Of a stretch of 64,000 nt of DNA, positions 15,919 to 25,306 are shown one piece after another (position 1 is the first letter of the stretch; each line of letters starts with the position of its first letter). The stretch spans positions 79,979 through 143,978 of the forward strand of contig NZ_JBCAQT010000013.1 of the NCBI RefSeq assembly GCF_038419845.1, given 5' to 3'. A model generated the notes under the pieces. The model made no database searches, was not told where the DNA came from, and saw only the letters and a list, made by a program, of their open reading frames with translations. The position numbers were made by a program, and so were the translations under genes. Origin of the DNA: Marinimicrobium sp038419845 (GTDB taxonomy: Bacteria > Pseudomonadota > Gammaproteobacteria > Pseudomonadales > Cellvibrionaceae).

Positions 15919-17118
15919 TCAGTTGGATATCAGAAGGTTCAGTTGGATATAGGTGCGGCGGGCTTCCAATTCGCGTTGCAGCGCCTCCCGGCGGGCGTCA
16001 AGTTCCGAGCGGTGGGCGTCGATCAGTTCCGCGATGCTGAGCTCGCCGGCGGCGTAACTGCTTTCGGCGATGTCCGAGAGCGAGCTTGAGTCTGTCTCTG
16101 TGTTCCGTTGCAGCGCCAGGGCGGCCTGCCGCTGGGCCCTCAAGGCACGTTGCAGCGTCTGGAGGCGGGTAGTGAGCTCGGCGCGGGCCAGGGCCCGGTC
16201 TGCCCGTTGTTGTTGCGCGAGGCTGCGCTGGGTGCGGGCCTCACCGGTGTTCCGATCAAACAGTGGAATCTCAAGCCCGACGGATACCACATTCCCCTCG
16301 GCCTGAAAACCGGGTTCGGTCACCTCTTTGCGGCCCACACCAAGGGTCAGTTCCGGCCAGCGTTGGCGTTCGGCGGCGCGTGCGCGCACGGCGGCGCTCT
16401 CGGCTTCCGCTGACAGCGCCTGCAACAACGGGCTCTCTGCGAGGGTGTCTCCGGCGTCCGGTGCCCGGGGCGGGAGTAGGCGGCCTGTCAGCGGGCGGTC
16501 GCTCTCGCCAATCAGCTGCGTGAGTCGGTCCCGGGCCGACATCGCTTCGGCTTGCGTCTGCAGTCGCTCACCGTCGAGCAGTGCCAGCTCCTGTTGCAGA
16601 CGGCTGAGTTCATAGCGGGAAGCGTCGCCCGCTTCCACCCGTTGTGCGATGGCTTCGGTCAACTCCGAAAAACGCCGGTGCCAGTCGGCGACCAGTTCGG
16701 CGTCTCGCCGGGCCGCCAGAACCTGGTAAAAGCGGCTTCGAATATCGGCAGACCATTCCAGTCGGGCGTAGTCGTTGCGCATGCCAGCGGCCCGGTACTG
16801 GTGCCGGGCCGCTTCCCGGGTCAGCCCGTCAACGCCGGCCAGGTTGATGCGCTGACGGATCGACCAGGTGTCCTCTTCGGAGTCGCCCTCTGGCAGTTCC
16901 AGGGTTTCGCGGCTGTATTCGATTTCGGGGTTGGCCCAGCGGCCGGCGGATTCGAGCTTACCCCGGGCAAGGTCCGCGTGGGCGTCCCAGCGGTCGGACG
17001 CGTCCGATTGTTCGAGACCGAGGCGGACCGCCTCCTCTTCCGTCAGGGGCGGGGCGCCACTGGCGAGGCTGGACGCCAGCAAAAAGAAGCAGAAGAGGTG
17101 GGGAGTGCATCGGTGCAC
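15919..17118 (-). CDS. TolC-family outer-membrane efflux protein (CzcC/CusC-like)
   Basis: A 399-residue protein with an Sec signal peptide (FFLLASSLASGAPP) and the two helical-hairpin repeats of outer-membrane efflux proteins (LTEEEAVRLGLEQSD..., GRWANPEIEYSRE..., VSVGLEIPLFDRNTGEARTQRSLA, LIDAHRSELDARREALQ). It is the exit channel for the RND pump and first gene of the four-gene metal operon (channel, His-rich lipoprotein, adaptor, pump). It is shorter than classical TolC, as is usual for CzcC types. It is divergent from murJ. Confidence 0.9.
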   Translation of the reverse strand: MHRCTPHLFCFFLLASSLASGAPPLTEEEAVRLGLEQSDASDRWDAHADLARGKLESAGRWANPEIEYSRETLELPEGDSEEDTWSIRQRINLAGVDGLTREAARHQYRAAGMRNDYARLEWSADIRSRFYQVLAARRDAELVADWHRRFSELTEAIAQRVEAGDASRYELSRLQQELALLDGERLQTQAEAMSARDRLTQLIGESDRPLTGRLLPPRAPDAGDTLAESPLLQALSAEAESAAVRARAAERQRWPELTLGVGRKEVTEPGFQAEGNVVSVGLEIPLFDRNTGEARTQRSLAQQQRADRALARAELTTRLQTLQRALRAQRQAALALQRNTETDSSSLSDIAESSYAAGELSIAELIDAHRSELDARREALQRELEARRTYIQLNLLISN

Positions 17119-17327
17119 AGCTAGGCTCCTACCAGAAAACCGGAATGGGTTTTGATGACGCGACGGATAACGGCGTCACGACGAGACGGCTGATTATGAC
17201 ATACAAGGCCGGCGTGGGGGGGCGGCGACCGGGCAGGGTGCCGTATCGCTCCTCTGTTTCCTGGCACTGTATCTCGGTGACCGGAGTGTGGATAATGCGC
17301 GGGTCATCTCTGATTGCAGGAAGGAAT

Positions 17328-18926
17328 GTGTCTGAATTGAAATCATCGGCTTCCGACTCGCCCAAACCGGCGCCCAGTCTATTGCGCTCCAGCTCGTTGG
17401 TGAGTGTGCTCACTATGGTCTCGCGCGTGCTCGGGTTGCTGCGGGATATGGTATTTGCCCGGGTGATCGGGGCTGGTGCCGGGGCCGACGCCTTCTTTGT
17501 GGCGTTCAAGATCCCCAACTTCATGCGCCGTCTGTTTGCCGAGGGGGCCTTCGCCCAGGCGTTTGTACCGGTTTTGTCCGAGTATCGCCACCAGGGGACC
17601 CACGCCGCGGTGAAGGCGCTGGTGGATCGGGTGGCGGGCTGTCTGGGGCTGGTGCTGGTGTCGGTGACGGTGCTCGCCGTGGTGGGAGCGCCCATGGTCA
17701 CGGCCCTGTTCGCGCCGGGCTTCTGGCTGAATGATCCCGACAAGTACGCGCTCACGGTGGATATGGTGCGGGTGACCTTCCCCTACCTGTTGCTGATTTC
17801 CCTGACCGGTTTCGCCGGGGCCATTCTCAACAGTTACGACCGCTTTGCCATTCCCGCCTTCACTCCCGTTATTCTCAATCTGAGCCTGATTCTGGCCGCC
17901 CTGGCAGCCGCGCCTCTGGTGGACACGCCCGCCTACGCCCTGGCATGGGGGGTGATGGTGGCAGGGGTCTGTCAGCTGCTGTTTCAGATGCCGTTTTTGC
18001 GGCGCCTGCATCTGCTGCCCGCTCCCAAGGTCGACTGGAAAGACCCCGGGGTCAAACGCATTCTCTGGCTGATGGCGCCGGCGCTGTTCGGGGTGTCGGT
18101 CAGTCAGATCAATCTGTTGCTGGATACCGTGCTGGCCTCATTCCTGCCCACCGGCAGCGTGTCCTGGTTGTACTACTCCGATCGCCTGGTGGAGTTGCCC
18201 CTGGGGGTGTTCGGTATTGCCCTGGCTACGGTGATCACCCCGAGCCTCTCGCGCCAGCATGCCGCCGAGAATCCGGCGGCCTTCAGTCGGACCCTTGATT
18301 GGGCGCTGCGTAGCGTGTTGGTGGTGGCGCTGCCGGCGGCCCTGGCGCTGGTGCTGCTGGCCGAGCCGATTCTGTTTACCCTGTTCCAGTACGGCGAGAC
18401 CAGTGCCCGGGACATGCAGATGGCCTCGCTCAGCCTCCAGGCCTACGCTCTGGGTCTGCTGGCCTTCATGCTCGTGAAGATCCTGGCGCCGGGCTATTTT
18501 TCCCGTCAGGACATGAAAACGCCGGTGCGGATCGGCATCTACGCCATGGCCGCCAATATGGTGCTGAACCTGGTGTTTGTGCTGCCGCTGTACTTCATCT
18601 TCAATATCGGCCATGTGGGGCTGGCGCTGGCCACGGCGGTGTCGGCCTACCTGAATGCCTTCCTTCTTTATCGGGGCCTGCGCCGCTCCGACACCTATAC
18701 CCCCGGCCCGGGTTGGGGTTCACGCCTGGTGAGGTTTGCGCTGGCCAACGGCACAATGGTGCTGGTTTTGCTGGCGCTGTTGGGGCAGTGGAGTGACTGG
18801 TCGAGCTGGGACTGGTGGAACCGGGTCTGGCGCCTGACCCTGCTCTGCTTTGCCGGACTCTCGGTTTATGGTGTCAGTTTGCGTATTTTTGGCATTAAAT
18901 TCAGCGAATTCCGCACAAACAGCTAA
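17328..18926 (+). CDS. murJ: Lipid II flippase MurJ
   Basis: About 532 residues and 14 membrane segments. It flips lipid II across the inner membrane for peptidoglycan synthesis. Typical marks are SVLTMVSRVLGLLRDMVFAR, FFVAFKIPNFMRRLFAEGAF and AFVPVLSEYR near the start, VSQINLLLDT and GSVSWLYYSDRLVELPLGVFGIAL in the middle, and LAPGYFSRQDMKTPVRI later. Start choice is uncertain: GTG 17328 has AGGA upstream and gives a normal length, while ATG 17295 is in frame. In many relatives murJ lies next to ribF; here a fapA-like gene separates them. Confidence 0.95.
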   Translation: MSELKSSASDSPKPAPSLLRSSSLVSVLTMVSRVLGLLRDMVFARVIGAGAGADAFFVAFKIPNFMRRLFAEGAFAQAFVPVLSEYRHQGTHAAVKALVDRVAGCLGLVLVSVTVLAVVGAPMVTALFAPGFWLNDPDKYALTVDMVRVTFPYLLLISLTGFAGAILNSYDRFAIPAFTPVILNLSLILAALAAAPLVDTPAYALAWGVMVAGVCQLLFQMPFLRRLHLLPAPKVDWKDPGVKRILWLMAPALFGVSVSQINLLLDTVLASFLPTGSVSWLYYSDRLVELPLGVFGIALATVITPSLSRQHAAENPAAFSRTLDWALRSVLVVALPAALALVLLAEPILFTLFQYGETSARDMQMASLSLQAYALGLLAFMLVKILAPGYFSRQDMKTPVRIGIYAMAANMVLNLVFVLPLYFIFNIGHVGLALATAVSAYLNAFLLYRGLRRSDTYTPGPGWGSRLVRFALANGTMVLVLLALLGQWSDWSSWDWWNRVWRLTLLCFAGLSVYGVSLRIFGIKFSEFRTNS

Positions 18927-18965
18927 AAACGGGAAAATCGTCGTGTCTGTGCTACGCTTGTGGTT

Positions 18966-20693
18966 ATGGGCGACAATTCCAACAGAACAGTACCCGGTGC
19001 GCCCCGTTCAGCGACCGCACCCGGCCAGCAGGAGTCCTCGGTTCCCGCCGATCAGACCCCGGAGCAGGCGCGTGCCTGCGCCATTGATTTGAGCTTTGAT
19101 TCCGAATCGTCTCTGGTGTGGGCTCACCTGACACCGTCCAGGGCCGCTCAGCCGGTCAGTGTTGCCAGTCTCCGGGCGCAGCTGGAAACGTCCGGTTTCG
19201 GGGCTTACCACGCTCCCGAGGCCACGCTGGAATCGGTGGTGCAAAAAGCCAACAACCGCCAGCCCGGGGATTTTGTTGTGGCAGAGCGCCGCGACGCCCA
19301 GCCCGAATGGCAGGTCAGCGATGACAGAGAAGCGGTCTATCTCACCCTGCACCGTGCCTGGGGCGGGCGCCCCGTGACCCGCAACTACCTGCTGGAAGAG
19401 CTGGCGCAGCTGGGGGTGCCCGAGCGCTGCATTCTGGCCATTCCCTTCGAGGAAGTGCTCTCCATGGGGCAGGCCGAGCACCAGATTATCGCCCGCGCGA
19501 TCCCGCCCAAAAACGGAGAAAACACCCGGTTTGAGACGCTGATCGAGGGCGACCGGGACCTGTCGCCGGTCGAGGATGACAAGGGCCGGGTGGATATGCA
19601 CCAGCTGCACGATTTTGTGGTGGTGGACCCGGGTACCCCCCTGATGCGGCGAATTCCCGCCACTCAGGGCGAGGCCGGCGTCAATGTCCTGGGCGAGCCG
19701 CTTGAGCCCAGACCGGGCAAGGAGCTGCCCTACGGCAAGGACTGCGAGGGGACAGAGCCGGATGCCCGTGATCCCGACATTCTTTGCGCGTCGATCAAGG
19801 GCCACCCGGTCACGCTTCGCCAGGGCGTCCGTGTCGATCCGGTCCTGAGGGTGAAGAACGTGGATCTCTCGACCGGGGACATCGATTTTGACGGCTCCCT
19901 GGAGGTGGCGGGGGATGTCACCAGTGGTTTTGTGGTGAGTGCCACGGGGGATGTGATCGTGCGCGGCATGGTCGAAAAAGCCGAAGTCTATGCCGGCAAA
20001 AGTCTGATCATCTCCGGGGGTGTCATGGGCGAAGACGCCGGCCAGGATGACCGGGGACAGCTGACGTTACGGACCCGCCTGCGCGCCGGCGACAACCTGA
20101 GCGCCAAATTCATCAATCTGGCCGAGGCCTCGGCCGGGGGCGACCTGGAGGTGCGCGAATACGCCCTGCAGAGCCAGCTGAGCGCCGGGCGCGACCTGTT
20201 GCTGGGGCAGCCCAGCGGCAAAGGCAGCCTCATCGGCGGCTGGGCCAGGGCCGGCCGGGCGCTGGTGGCCAATGTTCTGGGGAGCGAAGCCAGTGTGGCC
20301 ACCGAAGTGATCGTCGGCAAGCCGCCGCGCAAGCGCAAACTCCTGGGCCGACTGCGTCAGGAGAAGGAGTTGTGCGAACACAACTGGAGCAAGTTGAATG
20401 ATGCTCTGGCAACACTGGAGCAGCAGGGGACGACGGAAGCGGTTCCTGAAACGAAGCGGGCCCGCATCCGCACGACCCTGGAGTCCCAGCGCCGCCGGCG
20501 CGGGCGCCTGCAGGCGCTGATCGAGCGGGTCGCCGCCCGCCAGCGGGCCGGGGCCGACTGCCGGGTCCACGTCAAACGCCAGCTGTATGCCAACGTCAGC
20601 GTCACCATCGACGGCGTGCGCCATACCTACCATCAGGACCAGGGGCCCAGGCACCTGGTCCGCTCCGGAGCAGAACTGATCAATCGCGCCTGA
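18966..20693 (+). CDS. FapA / DUF342 family protein
   Basis: About 575 residues. The N-terminal part (about 100-260) is the DUF342 N domain (YLTLHRAWGGRPVTRNYLLEEL..., GTPLMRRIPATQGEAGVNVLGEPL). The middle is a right-handed beta-helix with repeated GD turns (DFDGSLEVAGDVTSGFVVSATGDVIVRG, AGDNLSAKF, SAGRDLLLGQ). The C-terminal part is a coiled coil (LLGRLRQEKELCEHNWSKL). FapA-like proteins are polymerising cytoplasmic proteins of unclear role, linked to motility or envelope processes in some bacteria. The start is an ATG at 18966; a GTG six bases earlier is possible. Confidence 0.88.
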   Translation: MGDNSNRTVPGAPRSATAPGQQESSVPADQTPEQARACAIDLSFDSESSLVWAHLTPSRAAQPVSVASLRAQLETSGFGAYHAPEATLESVVQKANNRQPGDFVVAERRDAQPEWQVSDDREAVYLTLHRAWGGRPVTRNYLLEELAQLGVPERCILAIPFEEVLSMGQAEHQIIARAIPPKNGENTRFETLIEGDRDLSPVEDDKGRVDMHQLHDFVVVDPGTPLMRRIPATQGEAGVNVLGEPLEPRPGKELPYGKDCEGTEPDARDPDILCASIKGHPVTLRQGVRVDPVLRVKNVDLSTGDIDFDGSLEVAGDVTSGFVVSATGDVIVRGMVEKAEVYAGKSLIISGGVMGEDAGQDDRGQLTLRTRLRAGDNLSAKFINLAEASAGGDLEVREYALQSQLSAGRDLLLGQPSGKGSLIGGWARAGRALVANVLGSEASVATEVIVGKPPRKRKLLGRLRQEKELCEHNWSKLNDALATLEQQGTTEAVPETKRARIRTTLESQRRRRGRLQALIERVAARQRAGADCRVHVKRQLYANVSVTIDGVRHTYHQDQGPRHLVRSGAELINRA

Positions 20694-20793
20694 GCCCGGT
20701 AATACCGGGCCTTCACCCCTTACTCCCGCTGTCCGGCTGCTGTATACTCACGCGTTTCTTATTGCTGACTGAGCGAGGCACGCGGGTATTACT

Positions 20794-21759
20794 GTGAATC
20801 CGGCCCCCAGAGAATTCATTCGCGGCCTGCACAACCTGCGCCCCCGGCACCGGGGCTGCGTGGCCACCATCGGATCCTTCGATGGCGTGCATCTTGGCCA
20901 CAGGGCCATTCTGCGCCAGCTGACCGACGCCGCCCATCAGCATGGCCTGCCGGCCGTGGTGATCATATTCGAGCCTCAGCCGCACGAGTTTTTCTCCCGC
21001 GAACGGGCGCCCGCACGCCTGATGCGTCTGCGGGAAAAAGTGCAGGCCCTGTTCGATGCCGGCGTGCAGCGGATCCTGTGCCTGCGCTTCAACGACGAAC
21101 TGCGCGCGCTGTCCGCCCGGGAGTTTATCGACCGGATACTGGTCAAGGGCTTGGGGATTCGCCATATCGTCGTTGGCGATGACTTTCGCTTCGGCTGCGA
21201 CCGGCGGGGCGATTTCAACCTGCTGCAGACCGTGGGGCAGGAACAGGGCTTCACTGTCTCCGATTCCTGCACGCTGGAAGTGGCCGGTGCCCGGGTGAGC
21301 AGCACCCGCATCCGCGAAGCGCTCGAAGCCGGTGACTTTGCCTTGGCCGAGCAGCTGCTCGGGCGCCCCTACCGGATCACCGGTCGAGTGGGCTACGGCA
21401 AACAACTGGGCCGGGAACTGGGCGTGCCCACGGCCAACGTACAGCTGCGCCGCTACCGCTCCCCCCTGCACGGGGTCTTCGCGGTCAAGGCCCGCCTGCC
21501 GGATGGCCGTACTCACCCGGGCGCCGCCAATGTGGGCGTGCGACCCACCGTCAGCGGCGACCCGCAGCCGCTACTGGAAGTGCACCTGCTGGATTTCTCC
21601 GGCAGCCTGTACGGCCAGATGATCGAAGTGGAATTTCACGGCAAGCTGCGGGAAGAACAGAAGTTTGAATCGGTAGACAAACTGCGCGAGCAACTGCAAA
21701 AAGACATTGCCCAGGCGAGACAGTTTTTTGAACCAAAAGCCGAACGGAACAGAACCTGA
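20794..21759 (+). CDS. ribF: Bifunctional riboflavin kinase / FAD synthetase
   Basis: A 321-residue cytosolic enzyme making FMN, then FAD. The N-terminal FAD synthetase (nucleotidyltransferase) shows ATIGSFDGVHLGHRAIL with the HxGH motif, GDDFRFGCDRRGDF and SSTRIREAL. The C-terminal riboflavin kinase shows GRVGYGKQLGRELGVPTANV (the usual H of GxVxHG is Y), PLHGVFAV and ANVGVRPTVSG. The start is GTG (VNPAPREFIRGL), which matches family N-termini. It is followed by the large palindromic element and ileS, in the normal ribF-ileS order. Confidence 0.96.
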   Translation: MNPAPREFIRGLHNLRPRHRGCVATIGSFDGVHLGHRAILRQLTDAAHQHGLPAVVIIFEPQPHEFFSRERAPARLMRLREKVQALFDAGVQRILCLRFNDELRALSAREFIDRILVKGLGIRHIVVGDDFRFGCDRRGDFNLLQTVGQEQGFTVSDSCTLEVAGARVSSTRIREALEAGDFALAEQLLGRPYRITGRVGYGKQLGRELGVPTANVQLRRYRSPLHGVFAVKARLPDGRTHPGAANVGVRPTVSGDPQPLLEVHLLDFSGSLYGQMIEVEFHGKLREEQKFESVDKLREQLQKDIAQARQFFEPKAERNRT

Positions 21760-21771
21760 ATCTGGCACTGA

Positions 21772-21882
21772 GGGCCGAGGCGGGGTAATGCCTTCCAAGA
21801 CCGTCGAGCGCGGGATTCGCGAAACGAGCCTACAGGGACGTATTTACGGCGAGTCTTGGAAGGCATTACCCCGACTTGGCCC
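21772..21882. repeat. Palindromic intergenic element, copy 2
   Basis: A perfect 21-bp inverted repeat (21781-21801 with 21853-21873) encloses a 51-nt core (21802-21852) with CGCGGGATTCGCG and GAGCCTACAGGGACG. After one mismatch the stem continues eight more pairs (21772-21779 with 21875-21882, one G-U). The core is 44/51 identical to copy 1 (5963-6013), while the arms beyond the first seven pairs are unrelated to those of copy 1. No T-run follows, so it is not a standard terminator. Confidence 0.9.
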
Positions 21883-21945
21883 GGATCGAACTAACGAAGT
21901 GCACTAAATTCCTGAGAGCCACAAACACTTGGCGAACTGACGATT

Positions 21946-24741
21946 ATGAGCGACTACAAAGCGACACTGAATCTGCCCCATACCGCCTTCGCCATGAAGG
22001 CCAACCTGGCCCAGCGCGAGCCCGAAATGCTCAAACGCTGGTATCAGGACAAACTCTACCAACAGATTCGCCAGGCTCGCGCCGGCCGCGAAAAATTCAT
22101 TTTGCACGACGGCCCACCCTACGCCAATGGTGATATTCACATCGGCCACGCCGTCAACAAAATTTTGAAAGACATCATCGTCAAAAGCAAAACCCTCAGC
22201 GGCTTTGACGCCCCCTACGTGCCCGGCTGGGACTGCCACGGCCTGCCCATCGAGCATAACGTCGAAAAGAAACACGGCAAAGCCGGCACCAAACTGGACA
22301 TGAAAAGCTTCCGCCAGAAATGCCGCGACTACGCCGCCCGACAAGTCAACGGTCAGCGAGAGGATTTCAAACGCCTGGGCGTACTCGGGGACTGGGACAA
22401 CCCCTACCTGACCATGGACTACCGGTTCGAAGCGGACATCATCCGCTCCCTGGGCAAGATCGCCGAGCAGGGCCATCTGCACAAAGGCTTCAAGCCCGTC
22501 TATTGGAGCGTGGTGGGCGGCTCCGCCCTGGCCGAAGCCGAAGTCGAATATCAGGACAAAACCTCCTACTCCATCGACGTCAAATTCGCCTTTACCGACC
22601 AGCACGCCCTCGAACACGCTGTGCCCGGACTGAAAGGGCAGGGCGAGGTTTCTCTGGTGATCTGGACCACCACGCCCTGGACCATTCCCGCCAACCAGGC
22701 CGTCAGCGTGCATCCGGAGCTGGATTACGCCGTGGTCCAGGTGGGCGGGGAGCGGCTGTTGCTGGCCGAGGCCCTGGTCGAGTCGGTCATGCAGCGCGCG
22801 GGTGTCGAAGACTATGAAATCGTCGGCCGCACCCCCGGTCGCGAACTGGAACAGCTGCAGGTGCAGCATCCGTTCTACCCGCGCCAGGTACCCGTCATCC
22901 TGGGCGATCACGTCACCACCGAAGCCGGCACCGGCTGTGTTCACACCGCACCCGATCACGGTATGGATGACTTTGTGGTGGGCCAGAAATACGGCATCGG
23001 CACCCTCAACTATATCGATGATAATGGCCTCTATCGGGATTCGGTAGAGATCTTTGCCGGCGAGCACGTCTACAAGGTCGATGAAAAAGTGGTCGCACTG
23101 CTGGAAGAAAAGGGCGCCCTGTTGGCCCAGGGGAAAATCACCCACAGCTTCCCCCACTGCTGGCGCACCAAAACCCCGCTGATTTTCCGGGCCACGCCCC
23201 AGTGGTTTGTGAGCATGACCAAAAACCAGCTGCGCGAGCAGGTGAGCGATGCGGTGGATCAGGTGCAGTGGGTGCCGGATTGGGGCCGCGCGCGTATCGA
23301 CTCCATGCTGGCCAGCTCGCCCGACTGGTGCATCTCCCGGCAGCGCACCTGGGGTGTTCCCATTGCCCTCTTTGTGCACAAAGAGACCGGCGACCTGCAT
23401 CCGAAAACGCCCGAGCTGATTGAAGCCGTGGCGAAAAAAGTCGAGCAGGACGGCATGGACGCCTGGTTCGATCTGGACGCCGCCGAGTTGTTGGGGGCCG
23501 AGGCCGATCACTACCAGAAAGTGACCGATACCCTGGATGTCTGGTTTGACTCCGGCGTGACCCACCATGCGGTCCTGGAGCAGCGCGAGAATCTGGGCTA
23601 CCCGGCGGATCTGTATCTGGAAGGTTCGGATCAGCACCGGGGCTGGTTTCAGTCCTCCCTCAAAACCGCCATGGCCATGAATGGCACACCGCCCTACAAA
23701 ACCGTGCTCACTCACGGTTTCACCGTGGATGCTCAAGGACGCAAAATGTCCAAATCCGTGGGCAACGTGGTGCCTCCACAGAAAGTCATGAAAGAGCTGG
23801 GCGCTGATGTGCTGCGCCTCTGGGTGGCGGCTACCGATTTCAGCGGTGAGATGAGTGTGTCCGATGAGATTCTCAAGCGCACCGCGGACTCCTACCGCCG
23901 GATCCGCAATACCGCCCGCTTCATGCTCTCCAACCTGAATGGTTTTGAGCCCGAGCATGCGGTCGCTCCCGAGGACATGGTAGCGCTGGACCGCTGGATT
24001 CTGGCGCGCACTGCCGAATTACAGAAAGAGATCATCAACGCCTACGACCAGTATCAGTTCCATCATATTTACCAGAAGCTGCACAACTTCTGTGTAGTCG
24101 ATCTGGGCGGCTTTTACCTGGATATCATCAAGGATCGCCAGTACACCACCCGGGCTGATGGCCTACCGCGCCGCTCGGCCCAGACCGCGCTCTACCACGT
24201 GGTGGAAGCCATGGCCCGCTGGATTGCGCCCATTCTGAGCTTTACCGCCGATGAGATCTGGCCCCTGATTCCGGGCGAGCGGCAGGGCCCGGTGTTTGCG
24301 GCTGAATGGTATGCCTTGCCGGCTGCCGCGGAATCGGATTTTGACGCCGAAGACTGGGTGCTGATTGCCCGGGTCAAGGACGCGGTCAACAAGGTGTTGG
24401 AATCCAAGCGCGCCGAGGGCGAGATCGGCGGTGCGCTCGGAGCGGAAGTGGTGCTCTATGCCGACGAAGAACAGCGGCAGGTGCTGGCCAAACTGGGCGA
24501 CGAGCTGCGTTTTGTGCTGATCACCTCCACTGCGCAGGTACGGCCGCTGGACGAAGCCACCGAAGCCGAGCTGACCGATATCGAGGGGCTCAAGGTGTCG
24601 GTGGAGAAATCGAAATACGACAAGTGTGGCCGCTGCTGGCATCACCGCCCGGATGTGGGCAGCGATGCCAAGCATCCGGAGCTGTGCGCCCGCTGCGTGG
24701 ACAATGTCGAGGGGCAGGGCGAAGAGCGCCGGTACGCCTGA
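21946..24741 (+). CDS. ileS: Isoleucyl-tRNA synthetase
   Basis: A 931-residue class I aminoacyl-tRNA synthetase charging tRNA-Ile. The HIGH signature is PYANGDIHIGHAVNK (about 58-72). An editing domain covers roughly 195-400 (SLVIWTTTPWTIPANQAV). The KMSKS loop is at 600-604. The anticodon-binding domain follows, and the C-terminal zinc ribbon keeps both cysteine pairs (KCGRCWHH and ELCARCVD). Length and order match the bacterial type that is sensitive to mupirocin in other species. It lies between ribF and lspA as usual. Confidence 0.98.
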   Translation: MSDYKATLNLPHTAFAMKANLAQREPEMLKRWYQDKLYQQIRQARAGREKFILHDGPPYANGDIHIGHAVNKILKDIIVKSKTLSGFDAPYVPGWDCHGLPIEHNVEKKHGKAGTKLDMKSFRQKCRDYAARQVNGQREDFKRLGVLGDWDNPYLTMDYRFEADIIRSLGKIAEQGHLHKGFKPVYWSVVGGSALAEAEVEYQDKTSYSIDVKFAFTDQHALEHAVPGLKGQGEVSLVIWTTTPWTIPANQAVSVHPELDYAVVQVGGERLLLAEALVESVMQRAGVEDYEIVGRTPGRELEQLQVQHPFYPRQVPVILGDHVTTEAGTGCVHTAPDHGMDDFVVGQKYGIGTLNYIDDNGLYRDSVEIFAGEHVYKVDEKVVALLEEKGALLAQGKITHSFPHCWRTKTPLIFRATPQWFVSMTKNQLREQVSDAVDQVQWVPDWGRARIDSMLASSPDWCISRQRTWGVPIALFVHKETGDLHPKTPELIEAVAKKVEQDGMDAWFDLDAAELLGAEADHYQKVTDTLDVWFDSGVTHHAVLEQRENLGYPADLYLEGSDQHRGWFQSSLKTAMAMNGTPPYKTVLTHGFTVDAQGRKMSKSVGNVVPPQKVMKELGADVLRLWVAATDFSGEMSVSDEILKRTADSYRRIRNTARFMLSNLNGFEPEHAVAPEDMVALDRWILARTAELQKEIINAYDQYQFHHIYQKLHNFCVVDLGGFYLDIIKDRQYTTRADGLPRRSAQTALYHVVEAMARWIAPILSFTADEIWPLIPGERQGPVFAAEWYALPAAAESDFDAEDWVLIARVKDAVNKVLESKRAEGEIGGALGAEVVLYADEEQRQVLAKLGDELRFVLITSTAQVRPLDEATEAELTDIEGLKVSVEKSKYDKCGRCWHHRPDVGSDAKHPELCARCVDNVEGQGEERRYA

Positions 24742-24808
24742 CGTGCCGGCGCAAGCCGTCCATTTACCATTCCACTACTGTTGTATCACTTTGGAACCGA
24801 GCGCAAAC

Positions 24809-25306
24809 ATGCCATTAAAAATCCCCACCAATGTCTGGCGCTGGTACGCCCTGGCGGCGGTGATCATCATTCTGGATCAGATCAGCAAGCAATGGGTCTC
24901 CGCCGCGCTCACCTATGGTGAGCCAGTGGTGTTCACTTCCTTTTTCAACTTCACTCTGCTGCATAACCCCGGCGCGGCTTTCAGCTTCCTGAGTACCGCC
25001 GGCGGCTGGCAACGCTGGTTTTTCGCCGTGTTGGCGGCGGCGATCAGCATCGTTCTGGTGGTCTGGCTGACGCGGGTGGCGCATCGGCGCTACGAGGCGC
25101 TGGCGCTGGCCCTGATCCTGGGCGGCGCTCTGGGCAACCTCTACGATCGCGTCCTGCTGGGGTACGTGGTGGACTTTATCGTGGTGCACTACCAGGACAA
25201 CTACTGGCCGGCGTTCAATATTGCCGACTCGGCCATCACCGGGGGCGCCGCTTTGCTGATCATTGATATGCTGTTCGTAAAGGACAAAGAGGGACAGAAC
25301 ACATGA
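24809..25306 (+). CDS. lspA: Prolipoprotein signal peptidase (signal peptidase II)
   Basis: A 165-residue inner-membrane aspartic protease that removes lipoprotein signal peptides. Four hydrophobic segments are visible. Conserved blocks are LDQISKQWV, FFNFTLLHNPGAAFSFL, GALGNLYDRVLLGYVVDF (catalytic D113) and FNIADSAI (catalytic D140). The ATG at 24809 is chosen because the first helix follows directly. Its TGA overlaps the ATG of the next gene. Several lipoproteins in this window (for example BamD and the mannan-binding protein) would be its substrates. Confidence 0.97.
   Translation: MPLKIPTNVWRWYALAAVIIILDQISKQWVSAALTYGEPVVFTSFFNFTLLHNPGAAFSFLSTAGGWQRWFFAVLAAAISIVLVVWLTRVAHRRYEALALALILGGALGNLYDRVLLGYVVDFIVVHYQDNYWPAFNIADSAITGGAALLIIDMLFVKDKEGQNT

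Noticed and set aside
21904..23958. 684-residue minus-strand frame opposite ileS
   Set aside because: The plus strand encodes an intact isoleucyl-tRNA synthetase; the antisense frame shows no domain.
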